From: an uncultured Eubacteriales bacterium
GTDB taxonomy: Bacteria; Bacillota; Clostridia; Christensenellales; Borkfalkiaceae
Assembly (NCBI GenBank): GCA_905207385.1
Contig: CAJLLH010000032.1
Coordinates: 1 to 10,700, forward strand
DNA: 10,700 bases
Reading direction: 5' to 3'
The position numbers and the translations under genes were made by a program. Positions 1-5,337 of the stretch are shown here, piece by piece (within the stretch, counting starts at the first letter, position 1; each line of letters starts with the position of its first letter). The notes beneath the pieces are model-generated. The model was not told where the DNA came from, did not search any database, and worked only from the letters and a program-made list of their open reading frames with translations.

Positions 1-145
1 GGTGGGGAGTTGATTTAAATATCCGCCAATCGCGTTTTACGCAACTGCGTGTTCGGTAGGATAAAAACAATCCGCATACAAAAATCGCATACAAAAAAGC
101 AGCCCGCTTTATAGCGAACTGCTTTGGCAGGGGAGACGCGATTCG
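1..145. repeat. Left copy of 145-bp direct repeat (tRNA-Trp tail plus terminator)
   Basis: This stretch matches 195-339 at a constant offset of 194 bp with only two differences that I can find (g56 against a250, c104 against t298). Read on the - strand it contains the last 21 nt of tRNA-Trp including the GCCA end (125-145), followed by the tRNA's terminator hairpin and about 90 bp more. At 145/146 the match to the tRNA stops abruptly, so this copy has no anticodon or 5' half and cannot make a tRNA. The left boundary is not visible because the copy touches the window edge. No gene is seen here. Confidence 0.93.
93..125 (-). terminator. Orphan copy of the tRNA-Trp terminator
   Basis: On the - strand a 13-bp stem (AAAGCAGTTCGCT pairing with AGCGGGCTGCTTT, two G-T wobbles) is followed by a run of Ts (a93-a98 on the + strand). 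It is the left-repeat counterpart of the terminator at 287-319. The one base difference between the two (c104 against t298) swaps a Watson-Crick pair for a wobble, so pairing is kept. It has no complete gene directly in front of it, but it could back up the terminator of tRNA-Trp. Confidence 0.7.
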
Positions 146-194
146 TAAGGAGCCGCGCGGCGACGGAATAGCGATTGTTGCGGCGCGAGGTAAT
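146..194. other. G+C-rich 49-bp spacer between the direct repeats
   Basis: This segment separates the two copies of the 145-bp repeat. It is much richer in G+C than its flanks and contains a perfect 10-bp palindrome, GCCGCGCGGC, at 152-161. I see no reading frame or RNA gene in it. It replaces what would be the remaining 5' part of the tRNA if the left copy were whole. Confidence 0.6.
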
Positions 195-339
195 GGTGGG
201 GAGTTGATTTAAATATCCGCCAATCGCGTTTTACGCAACTGCGTGTTCGATAGGATAAAAACAATCCGCATACAAAAATCGCATACAAAAAAGCAGCTCG
301 CTTTATAGCGAACTGCTTTGGCAGGGGAGACGCGATTCG
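195..339. repeat. Right copy of 145-bp direct repeat, attached to the intact tRNA-Trp
   Basis: This is the second copy of the repeat described at 1-145. Here the match to the left copy ends at 339 inside the T loop of tRNA-Trp, and the tRNA continues intact to 393. Reading away from the tRNA, the copy holds the tRNA 3' end, the terminator (287-319) and about 90 bp of A+T-rich sequence without an open frame. A small hairpin ACGCA-AC-TGCGT lies at 233-244. Confidence 0.93.
287..319 (-). terminator. Rho-independent terminator of tRNA-Trp
   Basis: On the - strand the sequence directly after the tRNA folds as AAAGCAGTTCGCT, a short ATAA-type loop, then AGCGAGCTGCTTT: a 13-bp stem with one G-T wobble. 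A run of six Ts follows (a287-a292 on the + strand). The stem begins at the last base of the tRNA CCA end, so termination gives a precursor with almost no 3' trailer beyond the hairpin. Confidence 0.88.
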
Positions 340-393
340 AACACGCAACCAGTGGTTTTGGAGACCATTACTCTACCGTTGAGCCACTCCCCT
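319..393 (-). tRNA. trnW: tRNA-Trp (anticodon CCA)
   Basis: Read on the - strand, 75 nt fold into a standard cloverleaf. The acceptor stem is AGGGGAG with CTCCCCT (7 bp), the D stem GCTC with GAGT around the loop AACGGTA, and the anticodon loop CTCCAAA places CCA at positions 34-36, which reads UGG. The T stem GCGTG/CGCGT encloses TTCGAAT. The discriminator is G73, as expected for bacterial tRNA-Trp, and the CCA end is encoded. The top pair of the anticodon stem (27-43) is an A-C mismatch; the other four pairs are good. A consensus promoter lies directly upstream and a strong terminator directly downstream, so this is a single-gene transcription unit diverging from proC. The last 21 nt are duplicated at 125-145. 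Confidence 0.95.
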
Positions 394-416
394 AAAAGAT
401 TTCAACAACATATAGA

Positions 417-445
417 ATTATATAATATCAGCAGTTTTTAGTCAA
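417..445 (-). promoter_or_regulatory. Sigma-70/SigA promoter of tRNA-Trp
   Basis: On the - strand TTGACT (440-445) is followed by a spacer of exactly 17 bp and a perfect TATAAT (417-422). Transcription would begin near 410, about 16 nt ahead of the tRNA 5' end at 393. The -10 box sits in the palindrome ATTATATAAT (417-426), which also offers TATAAT (421-426) to the + strand for proC. A + strand -35 is weak: the best candidate is TTTCAA at 400-405 with a 15-bp spacer. Confidence 0.8.
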
Positions 446-464
446 CTGTTTTTGGAGATATAAT

Positions 465-1271
465 ATGAAAAAACTGTTCAAACTCGGTGTTATCGGTTGC
501 GGCTTTATGGCGCAGTCGATACTTAAAGGCGTAGTTGCGTCTGATTTCCTTCGCGCAAAAAAGGTTGTGGCAAGCGATGTTAATGACGAAGCGCTTGATA
601 GAGCCGCAGAACTCGGTGTTATGGGAACTACAAATAACAAGTATCTTGTTGAAAACAGCGAGTACGTCCTTTTTGCTGTTAAACCCCAGAATTTTGAGTC
701 TGTATGTCAGAGTCTGGAAGGCGCTGTGCCTGCAAAAGTTATTTCTATAATGGCAGGGGTAAAACGCGATAAAATAAAAGCGGCGCTCGGCAGGGATACT
801 AAGGTTGCGCGCTGCATGCCCAATCTGCCTTGCTCGATAGGCAGCGGCGTTATCGGCGTTGATATGACTGATTTCAATTCAAGTCAGGATGACCTTGAGT
901 TCATAAGCGGGGTTCTTAACTGTCTTGGTACTGTGCTCAGCGTCCGCGAAGAAAAGATGGATGCCGTTACAGGCATAAGCGGTAGCGGTCCTGCTTACGT
1001 ATTTATGTTCATTGACGCGCTTATCGATGCGGGGGTAAAGCAGGGGCTTACCCGCAACGAAGCTACCGTGCTCGCTGTTCAGACCGTTATGGGCTCTGCT
1101 GAAATGGTTGAACACAGCGACGTGCCGGTAACCGACCTTATCAAGCGCGTATGCAGCAAAGGCGGAACTACGATAGAGGCTGTCAAGGTCCTTGAGGAAC
1201 GCAATTTTCGCGGAATTGTAGATGAAGCTGTAGCGGCTTGCGCTAAACGCTCAAAGGAACTTTCGGAGTAA
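465..1271 (+). CDS. proC: Pyrroline-5-carboxylate reductase
   Basis: Catalyses the last step of proline synthesis, NAD(P)H-dependent reduction of 1-pyrroline-5-carboxylate to L-proline, in the cytosol. The 268 residues match the usual family length. The N-terminal Rossmann fold shows the dinucleotide motif GVIGCGFMA (residues 8-16), then FAVKPQ (70-75) and CMPNLP (117-122). The C-terminal dimerisation and substrate domain has the signature GISGSGPAYVF (170-180) and SKGGTTIEAV (231-240). In most relatives the second motif reads SPGGTT, so Lys232 replaces the usual Pro; the rest of the loop is intact and I expect activity. The start is ATG 465 with GGAG at 454-457, 7 nt upstream. The gene diverges from tRNA-Trp, and its stop TAA shares a base with the first possible rnhA ATG, so the two are almost surely co-transcribed. 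Confidence 0.95.
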   Translation: MKKLFKLGVIGCGFMAQSILKGVVASDFLRAKKVVASDVNDEALDRAAELGVMGTTNNKYLVENSEYVLFAVKPQNFESVCQSLEGAVPAKVISIMAGVKRDKIKAALGRDTKVARCMPNLPCSIGSGVIGVDMTDFNSSQDDLEFISGVLNCLGTVLSVREEKMDAVTGISGSGPAYVFMFIDALIDAGVKQGLTRNEATVLAVQTVMGSAEMVEHSDVPVTDLIKRVCSKGGTTIEAVKVLEERNFRGIVDEAVAACAKRSKELSE

Positions 1272-1273
1272 TG

Positions 1274-1729
1274 ATGAAAAGAGTAACTCTGTATACAGAC
1301 GGAGCGTGTTCGGGTAATCCGGGCATAGGCGGCTACGGTGCAGTTCTTATTTATAACGGAGCGGAAAAACGTATTTCCGGGGCTTTTGGTGAAACTACTA
1401 ACAATCGTATGGAGCTTACGGCGGTTATTGAAGGTTTGAAGTGCCTTAAACAGCCCTGCGAAGTTGATGTTTACAGCGATTCTGCTTATACGGTGAACGC
1501 CTTCAATTCTGGTTGGGTGTATGGCTGGAAGAAGTCGGGGTGGGTAAAGGCTGACAATAAACCGGTGCTCAATTCTGATTTATGGCAGGAGTTGCTTGTA
1601 TTGACGGAAGTGCATAAGGTACATTTCAATAAGGTTAAAGGGCACGCGGATAACGAATATAACAATATCTGCGACAAGCTTGCCACCGATGCCGTAAAAA
1701 ACTACCGCGCTCAGAGCGGCGTGGTTTGA
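1274..1729 (+). CDS. rnhA: Ribonuclease HI
   Basis: Cleaves the RNA strand of RNA-DNA hybrids (R-loops, lagging-strand primers) in the cytosol. The protein is a single RNase H domain of about 151 residues, like the E. coli enzyme. All catalytic positions are visible (numbered from the alternative ATG at 1271): Asp10 in YTDGACSGNPG, Glu48 in NNRMEL, Asp70 in YSDS, His125 in KGHAD and Asp135 in NNICDKLA. Trp-rich and basic residues at 82-97 (GWVYGWKKSGW and onward) match the substrate-binding handle region. Two ATGs stand side by side at 1271 and 1274. I prefer 1274 because GGAG (1265-1268) is then 5 nt away rather than 2. The coding sequence abuts proC, suggesting translational coupling. No convincing terminator follows it. 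Confidence 0.95.
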   Translation: MKRVTLYTDGACSGNPGIGGYGAVLIYNGAEKRISGAFGETTNNRMELTAVIEGLKCLKQPCEVDVYSDSAYTVNAFNSGWVYGWKKSGWVKADNKPVLNSDLWQELLVLTEVHKVHFNKVKGHADNEYNNICDKLATDAVKNYRAQSGVV

Positions 1730-1852
1730 GTTGAAGTGCAGGCAACTTAATATAAAACTTTTTGTCTGAGGGGCTGGCGGAATTGTTTTTAACATAATTT
1801 TAACGCAGTATTAATAAAAAACATACAATTAATATATAATATAAGGTATATG

Positions 1853-2797
1853 ATGAAGGAGAGCACCAAACAAACATTGAAGCATATTTTAAATGTTACA
1901 GCCGTTGTTTTAGGCTGTGCGGCTTCGTGCGCGCTCATTGTATTTGGTTTGCTCTGCGACAGCATCGATTTTATAAACGAACACAGAACGCTTCTTGTTT
2001 CCCTTGCATTGGGGCTTATGTTTATCATAATGCTGTGTTCGCTTATTTTTTATATCTTTGATTTTAAAACTCTGTATCGCCTGTCGGTTTGCCTTATAGT
2101 ATGCATACTCATAATTTCGGCGATTTTTCTTGCCGTGAGCGCTACGGGTTTTATTAAAAACATAACATCGAAAGAGGCTCTGCGCGAATATATAGCGAAC
2201 TACGGCGGCTGGGCGGTATGGGTTTTCATTTTGCTACAGTTCCTGCAAGTGGTTGTACTGCCCATACCCAGTACTGTAACGGTAATGGCGGGCAACATGT
2301 TGTTTGAGCCGCTTTATTGCGCGCTTTACAGCTTTATAGGCATATTCCTCGGTTCTGTTGTGGCATTTGCCATAGGCAGACTGCTCGGCTACAGGGTAGT
2401 ATGCTGGATAGTTGGTAAAGAAGATCTTGATAAATGGCTTAAAAAAATAAAGGGAAAGGATTACCTTATTCTTTCAATAATGTTTTTATTGCCCCTGTTC
2501 CCCGACGATGTGCTTTGTTTTGTTGCGGGATTGTCTTCCATGACCTGGCCGTATTTCCTTATAATGATTTTTGTTACAAGAGCTCTGTCGATAACGCTTT
2601 CGGCGCTGTCGTTCGATTCCATACCGTTTACAACCTGGTGGGGGCTTCTTTGCTGGGCGCTTATAATAGGCGCTGTGGTGGCGCTTTTCTATCTGGTTAT
2701 AAAATATTCCGATAAAATAGACTGGTTCATAAAAAATAAACTCGGATTAAAGTTTAAACGTAAAAAGAAAAACAATAAAAAGTCCGGCAAAGACTGA
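1853..2797 (+). CDS. VTT/DedA-like (TVP38/TMEM64-type) integral membrane protein
   Basis: A polytopic membrane protein of 314-315 residues. The C-terminal two thirds (about 115-285) resemble the VTT/SNARE-associated domain shared by DedA and TVP38/TMEM64 proteins, a family with members implicated in lipid scrambling and undecaprenyl-phosphate recycling. Supporting segments are VVVLPIPSTVTVMAGNMLF (134-152), the glycine-rich helix GIFLGSVVAFAIGRLLGY (164-181) and the re-entrant-type motif LPLFPDDVLCFVAGLSS (214-230). Unusually, about 100 residues precede it, with three predicted helices (near 13-36, 47-70 and 76-98) that the compact family members lack. The C-terminus is a Lys-rich cytosolic tail (300-314). 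ATGs lie at 1850 and 1853; AAGG at 1843-1846 favours 1853. TATAAT at 1835-1840 is too close to that ribosome site to be its promoter. Substrate unknown; it stands alone between rnhA and a terminator. Confidence 0.8.
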   Translation: MKESTKQTLKHILNVTAVVLGCAASCALIVFGLLCDSIDFINEHRTLLVSLALGLMFIIMLCSLIFYIFDFKTLYRLSVCLIVCILIISAIFLAVSATGFIKNITSKEALREYIANYGGWAVWVFILLQFLQVVVLPIPSTVTVMAGNMLFEPLYCALYSFIGIFLGSVVAFAIGRLLGYRVVCWIVGKEDLDKWLKKIKGKDYLILSIMFLLPLFPDDVLCFVAGLSSMTWPYFLIMIFVTRALSITLSALSFDSIPFTTWWGLLCWALIIGAVVALFYLVIKYSDKIDWFIKNKLGLKFKRKKKNNKKSGKD

Positions 2798-2822
2798 TTT
2801 TTATGTCTGTCGGACTTTTTTT
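2777..2822 (+). terminator. Rho-independent terminator of the VTT/DedA-like gene
   Basis: AAAAAGTCCG (2777-2786) pairs with CGGACTTTTT (2811-2820), and AGAC (2791-2794) can pair with GTCT (2805-2808) further in. A run of seven Ts ends at 2822. The upstream arm lies inside the coding sequence, encoding the Lys-Ser-Gly tail, and the stop codon TGA (2795-2797) is in the loop region. Because both sides carry A/T runs it could also stop transcription coming from the right. Confidence 0.85.
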
Positions 2823-2881
2823 GTGTATTGCGCATTGCGCGGTAAATTGCGTTTTTGGTAATCAATTAATTTGTAAATGCA

Positions 2882-2910
2882 TTGATTTTTAAAGCATTTT
2901 TTGGTAAAAT
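2882..2910 (+). promoter_or_regulatory. Promoter of the HI0933-family flavoprotein
   Basis: TTGATT (2882-2887), a 17-bp spacer and TAAAAT (2905-2910), with TG at 2902-2903 giving an extended -10 element. Transcription would start near 2917, about 25 nt before ATG 2942. That leaves room for the AGG ribosome site at 2934-2936 and argues against the TTG at 2930 as start. Confidence 0.65.
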
Positions 2911-2941
2911 AAAAATCTGAATAAAAAATTTGCAGGCAGAC

Positions 2942-4168
2942 ATGAAAATAGCGGTAATAGGCGGCGGCGCGGCTGGACTTATAGCGGCGCATACGGCTGC
3001 GGAAAACGGGGCGGAAGTTACCCTGTTTGAAAAAAATGAAAAGTGTGGCAAAAAAATTTATATAACCGGCAAGGGACGGTGCAACGTTACCAATGACTGC
3101 GAACCGCAGGAATATCTAACTCACGTCGTCAACGGTGCTAAGTTCCTTACGGGCGCGATATACGCATTTCCTCCGCGCTCGCTTATGGAATATCTTGAAA
3201 GTGGCGGTCTCAGACTTAAAACGGAGAGAGGTAACAGGGTTTTTCCCGTTTCGGACAAGGCGAGCGATGTTACAAAATGCCTTGAAAATTATTGCCGTCA
3301 TGCGGGCGTAACTATCCGTTTTGGTACAAAAGTGCTCGGTTTGGATATTTTGAATAGTACTATGCGTGGCATAATTACCCAAAACGGACTTGAACTTTTT
3401 GATAAAGTAATAGTCTGCACTGGCGGTAAAAGCTATCCTTCAACAGGCTCGGACGGCGATGGCTACAAATTTGCCGCAGAAGCGGGGCATACAGTAATAC
3501 AGCCCGTTCCTTCGTTGTGCGGAATAAATCTGAAAGGTGATTACTTTAAAGAAATGCAGGGACTTTCGCTTAAAAACGTATCGCTGAAAGTTTACTGCGG
3601 CAAAAAGCTTGTCAAAGAGCTTTTCGGCGAGATGCAATTTACGCATTTCGGCGCTTCAGGTCCTTTGATTTTAAGCGCAACAGCCCTGATAAACAGGATG
3701 AACGCAGCCGATGTTAAAATGCTGATCGATTTTAAACCCGCTTTATCTTCCGAACAGCTTGAACAGCGCATTCTGCGCGATTTCGGGGCGGATAAAAATA
3801 AGGACATTTCCAACTGTCTTAAATCACTTCTGCCGTCTTCTGCCATAATGCCGATTCTTTCAAGAAGCGGCATTGCTGCAGATAAAAAAGTAAACTCTGT
3901 TACGCGCGCCGAAAGGGCTTCGCTGTTGACAAATCTTAAAAATTTTGATATTCTTTTTCTGTCGCTCAGGGGCTTTGAGGAAGCCGTTGTAACTAGCGGC
4001 GGAGTCAGCCTTAAAGAGGTCAACCCTAAAACTATGGAAAGCAGGTTGGTCAAGGGATTATATTTTTGCGGCGAAGTGCTCGACGCAGACGCGTTTACCG
4101 GCGTATACAACCTTCAGATTGCTTTTTCTACCGGTTTTTGTGCGGGCAGGGCTGCCGCGGCAGATTAA
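2942..4168 (+). CDS. HI0933/YhiN-family FAD-dependent oxidoreductase
   Basis: A cytosolic flavoprotein of 408 residues belonging to the HI0933-like family, whose physiological substrate is not firmly established (some databases call it an aminoacetone-oxidase-type enzyme). The FAD-binding Rossmann motif IGGGAAG is at 6-12 with the acidic strand end FEKNEKCGKK at 29-38. Family hallmarks follow: ITGKGRCNVTN (41-51), CTGGKSYPSTGSDGDGY (159-175), GEMQFTHFGASGPLILS (229-245) and, at the C-terminus, FCGEVLDADAFTGVYNLQ (375-392), the second FAD contact. There is no membrane segment. ATG 2942 is chosen over the upstream in-frame TTG (2930) because AGG lies 5 nt before it and the family motif begins right after. 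It has its own promoter and is followed by a 164-bp gap, so linkage to the next operon is uncertain. Confidence 0.9.
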   Translation: MKIAVIGGGAAGLIAAHTAAENGAEVTLFEKNEKCGKKIYITGKGRCNVTNDCEPQEYLTHVVNGAKFLTGAIYAFPPRSLMEYLESGGLRLKTERGNRVFPVSDKASDVTKCLENYCRHAGVTIRFGTKVLGLDILNSTMRGIITQNGLELFDKVIVCTGGKSYPSTGSDGDGYKFAAEAGHTVIQPVPSLCGINLKGDYFKEMQGLSLKNVSLKVYCGKKLVKELFGEMQFTHFGASGPLILSATALINRMNAADVKMLIDFKPALSSEQLEQRILRDFGADKNKDISNCLKSLLPSSAIMPILSRSGIAADKKVNSVTRAERASLLTNLKNFDILFLSLRGFEEAVVTSGGVSLKEVNPKTMESRLVKGLYFCGEVLDADAFTGVYNLQIAFSTGFCAGRAAAAD

Positions 4169-4198
4169 CAGACAGCGACGGAAACTTCAAAACAATAT

Positions 4199-4297
4199 AT
4201 TAAAACAAAGTAATTCGTTGGATTAAAATCAAGTACACTTCAGGTTACTTTTTATAACTTATTATACCTTAAACGGCAAAAATCATTAAAACAAAGT
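4199..4297 (+). repeat. 13-bp direct repeat in the leader of the AroH-Cmk gene
   Basis: ATTAAAACAAAGT occurs exactly twice, at 4199-4211 and 4285-4297 (the span given covers both), 86 bp apart in the gap between the flavoprotein and the AroH-Cmk gene. The second copy overlaps the left arm of the hairpin at 4294-4312. It may be a protein-binding site or chance in an A-rich stretch. No strong promoter stands out here; TATTAT at 4260-4265 is the best -10 candidate. Confidence 0.45.
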
Positions 4298-4312
4298 CAG
4301 TCAAACTGACTT
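4294..4312 (+). promoter_or_regulatory. Hairpin just upstream of the AroH-Cmk ribosome-binding site
   Basis: A perfect 8-bp inverted repeat, AAGTCAGT-CAA-ACTGACTT, with a 3-nt loop. It ends 8 nt before the GGAGG ribosome site (4321-4325) of the AroH-Cmk gene. It has no T-run, so it is not a terminator. It could be an mRNA 5' hairpin affecting stability or initiation, or a dimeric protein's operator (half-sites AAGTCAGT). I recognise no known riboswitch or T-box motif around it. Confidence 0.5.
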
Positions 4313-4332
4313 GCGCTTTCGGAGGATACGAT

Positions 4333-5337
4333 ATGAAAGCTATCCGCGGCGCTACAACTGTAAGCGCTGATACGCCCGAGGAAATCAGGGGCGCAGTAAA
4401 AGAACTTCTTGAAGAAATCAGAACTAAAAATAATCTTAAAGCTGAAGACATTATTTATATAATGTTTACCAGCACTTCGGACATAACATCGTTTTATCCG
4501 GCCAAGGCAGCCAGAGAAGCGGGATTTGATGCCTGTCCGCTTTTTTCTGCACTCGAACCGCCCGTAAAAGGTTCGCTTCCGCTTTGCATAAGGGTGCTTG
4601 TCCTCACTTCAGCACAAAACGCTGTGCACGTTTATCTTCGCGGTGCGGTGAAACTCAGAAAGGACCTTGCCGGCAGACTTGTAATAGCTCTTGACGGACC
4701 TGCGGGCAGCGGAAAATCTACTGCGGCTAAAAATCTTGCAAAATATTTCAATATACTGTATCTCGATACCGGTGCAATGTATCGCGCATGCGCGCTCGAG
4801 TGCGAAAAGCGCGGAATTAATGTTTCCGATGAAACCTCGGTTAAATCCGTTATGGACGGTCTTGACCTTAAAATAGAATATGCCGAAGGCAGGCAGGTTA
4901 CTATTCTTGACGGAATAGACGTTTCGGAAGAGATACGCCGTCCTGAAATTTCGCAGATGGCTTCAAAAGTATCTGCATTCGGTTGCGTAAGGCGCAAGAT
5001 GGTTGAAATGCAGCGCAGAATTGCGGCAACAATGTCGTGCGTTATGGACGGAAGGGATATAGGTACCAACGTGCTTCCGAACACCGAACACAAGTTTTAT
5101 GTAACGGCGTCGGCGGAGGTTCGCGCAAAAAGAAGGTATGACGAAGACAAGGCAAAGGGTTACGACGTTTCCTATGAAAATATTTTAAACGAAATACGCG
5201 AGCGCGACAAGCGCGACACTGAAAGGGAGATAGCTCCTTTGCGTTGCGCGGATGACGCCGTAATAGTTGACACATCGTTTATGACGCCCGAAGAGGTCGT
5301 TGAGTATATTAAAAATAAAATTCAGGAAAAGGTCTGA
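4333..5337 (+). CDS. cmk: Fusion of AroH-type chorismate mutase and cytidylate kinase
   Basis: One uninterrupted 334-residue frame holds two enzymes. Residues 1-112 are an AroH-class chorismate mutase (chorismate to prephenate). RGATTV (5-10), Arg61, Glu75, CIRV (Arg87), Tyr101 and Arg109 line up with B. subtilis AroH Arg7, Arg63, Glu78, Arg90, Tyr108 and Arg116; Tyr55 replaces its Phe57. Residues 115-334 are a complete (d)CMP kinase (CMP/dCMP plus ATP to CDP/dCDP): Walker A GPAGSGKST (122-130), LDTGAMYRA (144-152), RRPEISQMASKVSA (202-215), DGRDIGTNVLP (239-249) and the lid RDKRDTEREIAPL (291-303). The junction falls where free AroH would begin its flexible tail, with essentially no linker. 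Start ATG 4333 has a strong GGAGG (4321-4325). The stop overlaps the next gene's ATG by one base. No key residue is missing in either half, so both activities are expected. The cmk symbol covers only the second half. Confidence 0.93.
   Translation: MKAIRGATTVSADTPEEIRGAVKELLEEIRTKNNLKAEDIIYIMFTSTSDITSFYPAKAAREAGFDACPLFSALEPPVKGSLPLCIRVLVLTSAQNAVHVYLRGAVKLRKDLAGRLVIALDGPAGSGKSTAAKNLAKYFNILYLDTGAMYRACALECEKRGINVSDETSVKSVMDGLDLKIEYAEGRQVTILDGIDVSEEIRRPEISQMASKVSAFGCVRRKMVEMQRRIAATMSCVMDGRDIGTNVLPNTEHKFYVTASAEVRAKRRYDEDKAKGYDVSYENILNEIRERDKRDTEREIAPLRCADDAVIVDTSFMTPEEVVEYIKNKIQEKV

Noticed and set aside
1..339. CRISPR-like or tandem-repeat array
   Set aside because: Only two long copies with a single 49-bp spacer are present, and they consist of tRNA tail plus terminator; no short regularly spaced repeats.
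109..348. Open frame of 79 codons on the - strand across the direct repeats
   Set aside because: Overlaps tRNA-Trp and its terminator, so it cannot be a plausible coding region.
1835..1840. TATAAT as the promoter of the VTT/DedA-like gene
   Set aside because: It lies about 10 nt before the start codon, would place the RNA start at or after the ribosome site, and has no -35 at the right distance.
3592..4110. Open frame of 172 codons on the - strand
   Set aside because: Lies wholly inside the flavoprotein gene, is Ser/Leu/Arg-rich without family motifs, and has no ribosome site or neighbours; it is an antisense shadow.
4632..5093. Open frame of 153 codons on the - strand
   Set aside because: Antisense to the Cmk half of the fusion, whose motifs are clear; its composition is typical of a shadow frame.
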